From Caballeronia arationis (GTDB lineage Bacteria > Pseudomonadota > Gammaproteobacteria > Burkholderiales > Burkholderiaceae): a stretch of DNA of 64,000 nt. This document shows, piece after piece, positions 17,627-24,899 of this stretch. The notes under the pieces were generated by a model, which made no database searches, was not told the origin of the DNA, and saw only the letters and a list, made by a program, of their open reading frames with translations. Each line of letters begins with the position of its first letter. Positions within the stretch are counted from its first letter, which is position 1. Both the position numbers and the translations under genes were made by a program. The stretch is from positions 62,001-126,000 of the forward strand of contig NZ_FCOG02000009.1 in the NCBI RefSeq assembly GCF_001544975.2. Reading direction: 5' to 3'.

Positions 17627-18631
17627 ATGAAACTCAAACGACTCGGAACCGCGCTCACCGCGATTGCACTCGCCGCCGGCGCGATTGCCGCCGCACAGGC
17701 CGCGACCAACGAAACCATCGTCACCGTGGTGAAGGTGACCGGCATCAACTGGTTCAATCGCATGGACGATGGCGTGAAGGAATTCGGCAAGGAAACGCCG
17801 GGCGTAACCGTCTACCAGACGGGCCCGGGACGTGCCGACGCCGCGCAGCAGCTGAAGATCATCGAAGACCTGATCGCGAAGAAGGTCACGGCGATTGCCG
17901 TCGTTCCCTACGATCCGCCGACGCTCGAACCCGCGCTCAAGAAGGCGATGGATCGAGGCATCAAGGTCGTGACACACGAAGCTGACAACGCGAAGAACAC
18001 GATGGTTGACCTCGAAGCGTTTGATAACACTGCGTACGGCGCGGGCCTGAACGAACGCCTTGCCAAGTGCATGAACTCGCAGGGCAAGTGGGCGGTGCTG
18101 GTGGGTTCGCTCGGCAGCCGTTCGCAGGTGCAGTGGGCGGACGGCGGCATCGGCAATGCGAAACAGAAGTACCCGAAGATGGACCTCGTCGAGCCGAAGC
18201 TCGAAACGAATAACGACGGCGAGCGCGCGTATCAGGTCGCGAAGGAAGTGCTGCGCAAGCACCCGGACCTCACCGGCTTTCAGGGATCGTCGTCGCTGGA
18301 TGTGATCGGCATCGGCCGCGCGGTGGAAGAAGCGGGCAAGGTTGGCAAGATCTGCGTATACGGCACTGGACTGCCGACCGAAGCGGGCAAGTTCCTCGAA
18401 AGCGGCGCGATCAACGGCATCGCATTCTGGGATCCGAAACTCGCCGGCCTCGCAATGAACAAGGTGGCGAAGATGCTGGTGGACGGCAAGACCGTCGCCG
18501 ACGGTTCCGACCTCGGCGTGCCGGGCTACACGAAGGTCACGGTCACGAAGGGACCGGGCAAGGGCGTGATCGTGCGCGGCACCGGCTGGGTCGACGTAGA
18601 CAAGTCGAACTACAAGCAGTATCCGTTCTGA
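17627..18631 (+). CDS. Sugar/nucleoside ABC transporter periplasmic binding protein
   Basis: A 334-residue periplasmic binding protein of the type-1 sugar-binding fold (RbsB/LsrB/RhaS relatives). The signal peptide (residues 1-~25, cleavage after AAAQA) is followed by TIVTVVKVTGINWFNRMDDG, the typical first strand and ligand loop, and TAIAVVPYDPPTLEPALKKA. A strong ribosome site (AAAGGAGA) precedes the ATG. It is separated from the next gene by a 13-bp perfect hairpin, consistent with the higher expression that binding proteins need. It feeds the two permeases and the ATPase of this operon. From memory, similar Paraburkholderia operons have been linked to deoxynucleoside uptake; the ligand here is inferred. 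Confidence 0.9.
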   Translation: MKLKRLGTALTAIALAAGAIAAAQAATNETIVTVVKVTGINWFNRMDDGVKEFGKETPGVTVYQTGPGRADAAQQLKIIEDLIAKKVTAIAVVPYDPPTLEPALKKAMDRGIKVVTHEADNAKNTMVDLEAFDNTAYGAGLNERLAKCMNSQGKWAVLVGSLGSRSQVQWADGGIGNAKQKYPKMDLVEPKLETNNDGERAYQVAKEVLRKHPDLTGFQGSSSLDVIGIGRAVEEAGKVGKICVYGTGLPTEAGKFLESGAINGIAFWDPKLAGLAMNKVAKMLVDGKTVADGSDLGVPGYTKVTVTKGPGKGVIVRGTGWVDVDKSNYKQYPF

Positions 18632-18639
18632 TGCGCATG

Positions 18640-18680
18640 CGGCACGCTTCGCTTTTTCTTATCGACGGCGAAGCGTGCCG
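18640..18680 (+). promoter_or_regulatory. Strong intercistronic hairpin after the binding-protein gene
   Basis: A perfect 13-bp inverted repeat (CGGCACGCTTCGC at 18640-18652 with its complement at 18668-18680) encloses a 15-base T-rich loop. It lies between the binding-protein stop and the ATPase start and is not followed by a T-run, so it is more likely a 3'-end stabiliser or partial attenuator than a full terminator. In many binding-protein operons such hairpins raise the level of the binding-protein mRNA relative to the membrane genes. Confidence 0.7.
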
Positions 18681-18704
18681 GCAGGTCAAAAGCAAATCAA
18701 GGTC

Positions 18705-20234
18705 ATGATGAATTCAGCACCGCTTCTCGAAGTCGTCGATATTCACAAGCGCTTCACCGGCGTCTATGCGCTGCGCGGCGTGAGCCTCGCGTTCGAGCGC
18801 GGGCAGATCTATCACCTGCTCGGCGAAAACGGCTGCGGCAAGAGCACGCTCATCAAGATCATCTCGGGCGCGCAGCCGCCCGATGAAGGCGAACTCGTGA
18901 TCGAAGGCAGCCGCCATGCGCGGCTTTCGCCTCTCGAAGCGCTTTCGGCGGGTATCGAAACCGTTTATCAGGACTTGTCGCTGCTGCCGAACATGAGCGT
19001 AGCGGAGAATGTCGCGCTGACGTCCGAGCTCGCGGAGCATGCGGGGCGCCTCGCGCGCACGTTCGATCGCCGCGCGCTTGCAGCTACGGCGGCGCGCGCG
19101 CTCGAAGCCGTGGGCCTTCCCGGCGACGCCGATTTCCAGGCGACGCTCGTCGAGCAACTGCCGCTCGCGACTCGCCAACTGGTCGCCATCGCGCGCGCAA
19201 TTGCGAGCGCGGCGAAGTTCGTCATCATGGACGAGCCGACGACCTCGCTCACACAGAAGGAAGTGGATAACCTGATCACGGTGCTCGCGAAACTGCGCGC
19301 CGACGGCGTCGCGGTGCTGTTCGTGAGCCACAAGCTCGACGAGTGCTATGCGATCGGCGGCGAGGTGATCGTGCTGCGTGACGGCCAGAAAATGGCACAA
19401 GGTCCGATCCAGAATTACACCAAGGCGCAGATCAGCGAACTGATGACCGGCAAGCATCTTTCGACCGAGCGTTATCGCGAGGCGGGTGCAGAAGCCGCGC
19501 GCGAGATCGTGCTCGACGTGAAGTCGCTCGGTCGCAAGGGTCAGTTCGCCGATGTGTCGTTCGCGTTGCATCGCGGCGAGATTCTCGGCGTGACCGGTTT
19601 GCTCGATTCCGGCCGCAACGAACTCGCGCGTGCGCTAGCAGGCGTCGCACCGGCCGACCAGGGCACGGTGACGCTCGACGGCTCGCTCGTGCGCCTCTCA
19701 TCCCCCGCCGATGCCAAATTGCAGCGCATCGGCTATGTGCCCGAAGACCGCCTGAACGAAGGTCTCTTCCTCGATAAGTCGATCCGCGACAACGTCATCA
19801 CCGCGATGATCTCGAGCCTGCGCGACCGCTTCGGCCAGATCGACCGCAAGCGCGCGCAGGAGCTTGCCGAGCGCACGGTCAAAGACCTGCAGATCGCGAC
19901 TCCCGATGTCGACAAGCCGGTGCAGTCGCTCTCGGGCGGCAACCAGCAGCGCGTGCTGATCGGCCGCTGGCTCGCGATCGATCCGCGCGTGCTGATCCTG
20001 CACGGGCCGACCGTCGGCGTCGACGTGGGATCGAAGGACATCATTTACCGCATCATGCAGCGGCTCGCGCAGACGGGCATCGGCATCATCCTGATCAGCG
20101 ACGATCTGCCCGAACTGCTGCAGAACTGCGACCGAATCCTGATGATGAAGAAAGGCCGCGTCGCGAACGAGTATCGCGCCGAGCAGATGGCGGAGGCCGA
20201 TCTTTATCACGCTCTACTTTCCGAGGCAGCATGA
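18705..20234 (+). CDS. Sugar/nucleoside ABC transporter ATPase (RbsA type)
   Basis: A 509-residue ATPase with two fused nucleotide-binding domains, the layout of RbsA/XylG/MglA. Domain 1 carries Walker A GENGCGKSTLIK, a diverged signature region around EQLPLATRQLVAIARA, and Walker B FVIMDEPTTSLT. Domain 2 has an atypical P-loop (GVTGLLDSGRNELARAL, lacking the usual GKT/S), the signature LSGGNQQRVLIGRW and the aspartate region ILHGPTVGVDVGSK. The second site without a normal Walker A lysine is usual for this family. I chose ATG 18705, just downstream of an AAGG, over an upstream GTG-type start. The gene overlaps the second permease by four bases. Confidence 0.92.
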   Translation: MMNSAPLLEVVDIHKRFTGVYALRGVSLAFERGQIYHLLGENGCGKSTLIKIISGAQPPDEGELVIEGSRHARLSPLEALSAGIETVYQDLSLLPNMSVAENVALTSELAEHAGRLARTFDRRALAATAARALEAVGLPGDADFQATLVEQLPLATRQLVAIARAIASAAKFVIMDEPTTSLTQKEVDNLITVLAKLRADGVAVLFVSHKLDECYAIGGEVIVLRDGQKMAQGPIQNYTKAQISELMTGKHLSTERYREAGAEAAREIVLDVKSLGRKGQFADVSFALHRGEILGVTGLLDSGRNELARALAGVAPADQGTVTLDGSLVRLSSPADAKLQRIGYVPEDRLNEGLFLDKSIRDNVITAMISSLRDRFGQIDRKRAQELAERTVKDLQIATPDVDKPVQSLSGGNQQRVLIGRWLAIDPRVLILHGPTVGVDVGSKDIIYRIMQRLAQTGIGIILISDDLPELLQNCDRILMMKKGRVANEYRAEQMAEADLYHALLSEAA

Positions 20235-21286
20235 GCGAGTCCATCCGTCGTGTATCGCATGAAGCGATGCCGCAATCCGTGCAGGAGCTTGCGCCGCGCG
20301 TGCGGCAACTGAGCTGGACCGCGCGGCTGATGCGCAATCCCGAATGGTTCACGGTCGCGCTGATCGTGGTGACGTGCCTGATCGTCGGCACGCTGAATCC
20401 GCGCTTCTTCCAGTTCGCGACGCTCTTCGACCTGTTGCATTCCGGCACGACGATGTCGCTCTTCGCGCTCGGCACGCTGGTCGTGCTGGCATCGGGCGGC
20501 ATCGACGTATCGTTCACCGCGATCGCCGCGCTCACGATGTACTCGCTCACCAAGGCGGTGTTCGCGTGGTGGCCGGATGCGCCGTTCGCGCTGATCCTCG
20601 TTGCGGGCGCGCTGGGCGGTGTCGTGCTCGGGATTGTCAACGGCTTGCTCGTGCATCGGCTGAAAGCGCCCTCGCTGATCGTCACGATCGGCACGCAGTA
20701 TCTCTACCGCGGTTTGCTGCTGACGTTCGTCGGCACGCAGTTCTTCATGAACATCCCGCACAGCATGGACAGCTTCGGACGCTTGCCGCTCTTCTTCTAT
20801 CACACGGCCGATGGTTTGCGCGCGGTGCTGCCGGTCTCTGTGATCGCACTCGTGATCGCGGCCGTCGTGACGTGGTGGCTGCTCAATCGCACGATGATGG
20901 GTCGCGGAGTCTTTGCGATGGGCGGCAGCCTGCCGATTGCCGAGCGGCTCGGCTACAACCTGCGCGCGATTCACCTTTTTGTGTTCGGGTATACGGGGAT
21001 GCTCGCGGGTGTGGCCGGCATCCTGCACGTATCGACGAACCGTCTTGCGAACCCGTTCGATCTCGTCGGCACCGAACTCGACGTGATCGCGGCCGTGATC
21101 CTCGGCGGCGCGCGCATTACCGGTGGCACCGGGACAGTCGTGGGCACGCTTCTCGGCGTCGTGCTCGTGACGCTCATCAACAGCGTGCTGATCCTCGTCG
21201 GCGTGCCGAGCACGTGGCAGAAGGTGATTATCGGCGCGTTCATTCTGATCGCAGGAACGTTGTTCGCGTTAGGCCGCAGAAGCTAG
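20231..21286 (+). CDS. Sugar/nucleoside ABC transporter permease (RbsC type) 2
   Basis: A 351-residue CUT2-type permease, the second channel subunit of the operon. A ~35-residue cytoplasmic leader precedes the first helix (WFTVALIVVTCLIVGTL). Family landmarks are LASGGIDVSFTAIAALTMYS after helix 3 and the conserved C-terminal block GTELDVIAAVILGGARITGG with GTGTVVGTLLGV. It is translationally coupled to the ATPase (ATGA overlap) and is the last gene of the deo operon; a long hairpin follows eight bases later. Confidence 0.9.
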   Translation: MSESIRRVSHEAMPQSVQELAPRVRQLSWTARLMRNPEWFTVALIVVTCLIVGTLNPRFFQFATLFDLLHSGTTMSLFALGTLVVLASGGIDVSFTAIAALTMYSLTKAVFAWWPDAPFALILVAGALGGVVLGIVNGLLVHRLKAPSLIVTIGTQYLYRGLLLTFVGTQFFMNIPHSMDSFGRLPLFFYHTADGLRAVLPVSVIALVIAAVVTWWLLNRTMMGRGVFAMGGSLPIAERLGYNLRAIHLFVFGYTGMLAGVAGILHVSTNRLANPFDLVGTELDVIAAVILGGARITGGTGTVVGTLLGVVLVTLINSVLILVGVPSTWQKVIIGAFILIAGTLFALGRRS

Positions 21287-21293
21287 CAGCCGG

Positions 21294-21320
21294 TCCGTGG
21301 CACGCGGGACGTGCCACGGA
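21294..21320. terminator. Hairpin between the converging deo operon and EAL gene
   Basis: An 11-bp perfect stem (TCCGTGGCACG with CGTGCCACGGA) and a five-base loop lie between two converging genes. There is no T-run on either side, so intrinsic termination is uncertain; the position and stability suggest a transcript-end structure for the deo operon, perhaps working with Rho. Confidence 0.5.
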
Positions 21321-21343
21321 TCGCCGGTGCTGCGTGCAGGCAT

Positions 21344-22189
21344 CTAGTTGAAGGGCGCCACCGCCTGCAGAATAGCGGCTTGCGGGCGAGCGATGTAATA
21401 GCCCTGCACAAAGACCTCGGGATGCAGCGCGAGCCAGCGTAACTGTTCCAGTGTCTCAACTCCTTCGACCACCACAAGAAATCCCATTCGGTGGAGCAAC
21501 TGGAGGACACCGGTCAACAACGTGCACGCACGCGTCGATGCCGGGACGCCTGCGATGAATGCACGGTCCAGCTTGATTGTCTGGATGCGCGTGGACCCCA
21601 GCATCGCAAGTGACGAATAGCCCGAGCCGAAATCGTCGAGTGCGAAGCGCACACCCAGTTTTTCGAACGGGCGTGTGTAGTCGCTGACGGTCAATACCTG
21701 CGACGCGTTTTCGGTCTCGAGCAACTCGAGTTCGATCAGCGATGGTTCGATCTGGTAACGCGAACACGTCTCAACGATCCGTTCGCTAAGTTCCCTGTCA
21801 GCGAGTTGCGACGGCTGGATGTTGATGGTGGCACGCGCCGACAGCACTCCGCTGTGTTGCAGGCCGCCCAGTTGACGGCAGGCTGTCTCCAGCACGAAAT
21901 AGCTGATTGCGCGTGCGGTAATGGTGTCTTCCAGCGCTGTCATGAAGCTGCCGGGAAGAAGCACGCCGAGATCCGGGTGCTGCCACCGGATCAGACATTC
22001 CACGGCCAGGAGATCGAGTGTCCTTGCCTTCACGACGGGCTGATAGGCGACTGCGAACTCTCCGTCGCGCAAGCCCTCACGCGCGCGTTGGGGCGACAGG
22101 TTGCCTCGATGATGCGCGGAGGCCATCGTGCGCAAGACGTCCATACTTTCCTTGCCGTTCATTTGCTGTTGAGTATCGTTCACGGGCAT
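21344..22189 (-). CDS. EAL-domain cyclic-di-GMP phosphodiesterase
   Basis: A 281-residue, almost stand-alone EAL domain that would hydrolyse cyclic-di-GMP to pGpG in the cytoplasm. The metal and catalytic residues appear present: Glu64 (VECLIRW, the EAL site written ECL), Asn123 in INIQPSQL, Glu in ELELLETEN, the Asp pair 185-186 in DDFGSGYSS, Lys207 in IKLDRAF, Glu242 in VEGVET and Gln262 in QGYYIARP. No sensor domain or membrane helix is seen, only a ~30-residue polar N-terminus. ATG 22189 (MPVNDTQQQM) is chosen over a TTG 51 bases upstream. Its targets are unknown; it is an orphan between sugar and regulator genes. Confidence 0.9.
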   Translation of the reverse strand: MPVNDTQQQMNGKESMDVLRTMASAHHRGNLSPQRAREGLRDGEFAVAYQPVVKARTLDLLAVECLIRWQHPDLGVLLPGSFMTALEDTITARAISYFVLETACRQLGGLQHSGVLSARATINIQPSQLADRELSERIVETCSRYQIEPSLIELELLETENASQVLTVSDYTRPFEKLGVRFALDDFGSGYSSLAMLGSTRIQTIKLDRAFIAGVPASTRACTLLTGVLQLLHRMGFLVVVEGVETLEQLRWLALHPEVFVQGYYIARPQAAILQAVAPFN

Positions 22190-22558
22190 CCCTGCAATCG
22201 ATGAAGTGAAGAGATCGTCTGCATGCGCGATGCGCAACAACGCGAGGCAGCATGGATCGTAAGTATTCGCTTACGGCGTGGGCATCAATGCAGCACTGCT
22301 GTCGATAACGGTGCTGCTACAAGCTCATACAACACCCTCCATTCGCCCAAGGAGCGCGTTCCTGTATCGCCTACGCCGTGCGCTTAAATTCGGAGTTCGA
22401 AACGTTGCGTTGATTGATTCAGGGAAACGTGGCCCCGCCTCGGTTTAGTTGTAAAAATGTACGCACGACGCCATGTTCGCGTTCCTGGCTTGTCCAGGAA
22501 ATGTCAAAATGGGCCTGATGAATGGTCAAATGAGGACACCGGAAGCCTGGAGGTGAGC
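22190..22558. other. Intergenic region between divergent EAL gene and AraC remnant
   Basis: No gene was found. It should carry two divergent promoters. At 22259-22276 there is a perfect six-base inverted repeat, CGTAAG-TATTCG-CTTACG, which could be an operator or a small hairpin on the leader of the EAL gene. A second imperfect pair (AGCAC at about 22292 and GTGCT at about 22310) lies near it. A strong ribosome site (GGAGG, 22549-22553) precedes the AraC start. Confidence 0.4.
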
Positions 22559-23475
22559 ATGCGCCGGAATACCATGGATGCGCTGCCGTATTCCGGTTCG
22601 ATTCCTGAGATCCGATACAGCAACCGCGATCGTCCCGGTATGCAGATCGAGGTGCTCTCGCTATCCGATCTGATTGCGCGGGTACCGCCCCATCACTTCG
22701 ATCACCCGCAGCGTCCCGAATTCACTTGTTGATTCTTTGCCTGGAAGGTAGCGGCAAGCACTGGGTCGATTTCTTTCGCTACGACTGGACTCCGTACACG
22801 ATCTTCCATATCCGGCCGGGGCAGGTGCAGAAGTTCAGGCTCCAGCCCGACATGGAGGCGAAGATCATCTTGTTCACGCCCATGTTTCTCGCGTCGGAGA
22901 AGGGCGCTCCGGACAGGAGCGCCTGCGGCAGTCTGATGTGGCGCGGCCGGCCTGCGACAGTGCTGCATCCTCCGCGGCGACCGGAATGGCGGGCGATCGA
23001 GGATGTCTACTTGCTGGCGGAGGAATATCGCGACGCGGACGGCTCCGCGCTGTCGGACAGGGTGCTCCAGCTTCAGTTGCAGACGCTGATCGTCCGCCTC
23101 GTCCGCATTTCTGATCAAGCCGAAGCGGTTCTGGCAGTCCCCGATGTCGCTCATCGCACCTATCTGCGCTTTATCGAGGCGCTCGAACAGCGGTACTCGC
23201 ACACGAGGCGTGTCGAGGACTATGCGACAGCGCTCGGCTATACGACGCGGACGTTGACACGCGCGTGTCTGGTGGCGAGTCAGTTGACGCCCAAAAAGTT
23301 GATTGAGAATCGTGTCGCTTTGGAGGCGAAGCGGCTCCTCGTTCACACCGACCTTTCGATCAAGGTGATCGCCCAGGAGGTCGGGTTCGGGGAAGACACC
23401 AACTTCGTGAAGTTTTTCCGACGCGTCGAGGGCGTGTTGCCAAGTGCGTTCAGAACCCGGTTTCGGATAAGGTAA
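22559..23475 (+). pseudogene. AraC-family regulator with a one-base frameshift
   Basis: AraC/XylS-type regulator split by a frameshift. From ATG 22559 (GGAGG five bases upstream) the first frame runs to HFDHPQRPEFTC and stops at 22730-22732. The next frame continues directly as LLILCLEGSGKHWVDF and is open to 23475. Adding one C after GAATTC (about 22723) restores HPQRPEFHLLILCLEGSG, as expected for the cupin-like N-domain. The C-terminal half is intact, with two helix-turn-helix motifs (VEDYATALGYTTRTLTRAC and IKVIAQEVGFGEDTNFVKFFRR). A TTG at 22726 could start a shorter product, but it would lack part of the ligand domain. Lesion type (loss within a CC pair) is also what sequencing error would give. 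Target genes unknown. Confidence 0.78.
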
Positions 23476-23499
23476 GGCGGCATTGCCCGCCGCACGACG

Positions 23500-24225
23500 T
23501 CACTTCGCGCGCCGCGCGGCTTGCCCGTTCTCGGTGATGACCGAGTCGAAGTCGTCGAGTTGCGAGAAGCGCACGGCCTTCACCTTGCCGAACTTGCTCG
23601 AGTCGACGACCAGATGCCGTTCCACCGCGCTCGCCATCGCCGCCTGCTTGATCGCGACCTCATGAAAGTTCCAGCAGGTCACGCCGCGCGCTTCGTCGAC
23701 GCCGCCCGCCGACAGAAACGCCTTGTTGATGCCCATGCGCCGCAGCGTCTCGACGCTTTCGTCGCTCGCGAACGAATCCGACGACGGCACATAAACGCCG
23801 CCCAGCAGAATCATCCGCACGTTTGGCCTGCGCCGCAGGATTTCCGCCACGTTCAGCGAGTAGCAGACGACCGTCAGGTGCATGTCCGCGGGAATCTGGC
23901 GCACGAGCGTCGTGAGGGTCGTGCCGCAGTCGATGAAAACCGTCTCGCTGTCGACCAGCAAGCGCGCCGCCGCGCCCGAAGCCTCCGCCTTCGCCTGCGC
24001 GAAGTGGTCCTTTTCTTCTTCGATGGTGTAGCCAGCCGCGTTCGGTACATCGGCGGCGCTCACGATATAGCCGCCAAGATACGTGAACTGCGCCGGGCTC
24101 GCGGCGATGTCGCGCCGCACGGTCATCTCGGACACGCCGAGCAGCGTCGCGGCATCGCGCAGGCGCATCACGCTCTGGTTTTCGAGGGCACTGGCAAGCA
24201 GTCGCAGACGATCGGTTTTGGCCAT
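23500..24225 (-). CDS. DeoR-family transcriptional repressor
   Basis: A 241-residue DeoR/GlpR-type regulator: an N-terminal winged helix (LRLLASALENQSVMRLRDAA then LLGVSEMTVRRDIA) and a C-terminal sugar-phosphate-sensing domain with VFIDCGTTLTTLVRQIP and the D-SSKFG block near the end. DeoR proteins usually bind a phosphorylated sugar and release their operator. ATG 24225 gives the family start; no clear ribosome site is visible before it. Its own upstream region and the deoC promoter both contain TGTTA-type half sites, so it is the prime candidate to control the deo operon 2.2 kb away, with deoxyribose-5-phosphate as a possible inducer (inference). The gene points toward the AraC remnant. 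Confidence 0.88.
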   Translation of the reverse strand: MAKTDRLRLLASALENQSVMRLRDAATLLGVSEMTVRRDIAASPAQFTYLGGYIVSAADVPNAAGYTIEEEKDHFAQAKAEASGAAARLLVDSETVFIDCGTTLTTLVRQIPADMHLTVVCYSLNVAEILRRRPNVRMILLGGVYVPSSDSFASDESVETLRRMGINKAFLSAGGVDEARGVTCWNFHEVAIKQAAMASAVERHLVVDSSKFGKVKAVRFSQLDDFDSVITENGQAARRAK

Positions 24226-24266
24226 CGGAGGGCCTGCGGGTCGGACGCCAGTAGCGCCGTGCGCAG

Positions 24267-24303
24267 TGTTAGATTCTGGTCGGATGATGAAAGAATTATA
24301 ACA
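24267..24303. promoter_or_regulatory. Candidate DeoR-type half-sites upstream of the DeoR gene
   Basis: Two inverted half-sites, TGTTAGATTC (24267-24276) and GAATTATAACA (24293-24303), flank 16 bases, 42-78 bases before the regulator's start codon. The outer TGTTA/TAACA arms are those of the palindrome at 11491, and TGTTAGA is the exact left arm of the E. coli DeoR operator. This suggests autoregulation; binding is not shown. Confidence 0.5.
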
Positions 24304-24398
24304 ACGCAAGTCGAAAATGAGGCCCGAAGCCGACCGGTACGGGGTAAATCCCGAGTAAGCCGCGGGGTGGCCGCCGACTGTTGTTTTTTAAAGATTGG

Positions 24399-24460
24399 TT
24401 GCACTGCAGCATAAAAAGAGTATTATCAGGGTTATCCCTTAGCTACTTACCCGGATAACC
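24399..24460 (+). promoter_or_regulatory. Candidate sigma-70 promoter and operator/leader hairpin of the 49-codon gene
   Basis: TTGCAC (24399-24404) and TATTAT (24421-24426) are separated by 16 bases and are good -35 and -10 elements in an unusually AT-rich stretch. A perfect eight-base inverted repeat, GGTTATCC (24430-24437) and GGATAACC (24453-24460), spans the expected transcription start and the GGAT that is the only ribosome-site candidate before ATG 24464. It could be a repressor operator or a hairpin hiding the ribosome site. Confidence 0.6.
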
Positions 24461-24463
24461 GCC

Positions 24464-24613
24464 ATGAAAACCACTGCTCAAACCTCGATTCTCGTTTCCT
24501 TCGGCTCCTGGCTGCGCAACGCCATGGCCGTCACGCGCCGCGAATGGAATCGCGCGCTCGACCTGCATGTCCAGAACTGCGAAATCCTCGTCGATGCTTA
24601 TCGTCGCAAGTAA
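24464..24613 (+). CDS. Small hypothetical protein (49 residues)
   Basis: I do not recognise this gene. A 49-residue reading frame, beginning MKTTAQTSILVSFGSWLRNA and ending LVDAYRRK, has its own good promoter upstream and a strong intrinsic terminator 138 bases downstream, so it is probably a real short transcript. The N-terminal half is mildly amphipathic (ILVSFGSWLRNAMAV), the C-terminal half basic and Trp-containing (TRREWNRALDLHVQNCEIL), with one Cys. It has no signal peptide or clear membrane span. Third-position GC is high as in neighbouring genes. The transcript might instead act as a small RNA with the peptide secondary. It lies between divergently placed DeoR and LacI regulator genes. 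Confidence 0.6.
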   Translation: MKTTAQTSILVSFGSWLRNAMAVTRREWNRALDLHVQNCEILVDAYRRK

Positions 24614-24751
24614 GCCAGTAGCGGCGTCGCGCCGTTGCTCGCTGGCGAAGTGCGCGGGAAGTGACGCTGTGTCGGGGCTGAAACTGCCCCGGCGTGCGTG
24701 AACCGCGCTCGCTGGCTGAATCGCGAGAGTACCGTCGAGAGACGCAAAAGG

Positions 24752-24779
24752 GCCGTAGCGTACGCTGCGGCTTTTTTTT
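24752..24779 (+). terminator. Intrinsic terminator of the small-gene transcript
   Basis: A stem formed by GCCGTAGCG and CGCTGCGGC around a two-base centre (one G-T pair) is followed directly by eight T residues. It ends the transcript of the 49-codon gene and separates it from the LacI gene that starts 121 bases downstream. Confidence 0.85.
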
Positions 24780-24899
24780 CGCCTCGGCTCCGGCGGCTCG
24801 CACATCCCATCGAGGCGATGGACGTCGTGGGGCCGCGAATGAGGCCTGCCGTATCATTGTGAGCAGCCTTCACTCACGATCTGGACACCACCTCACCCG

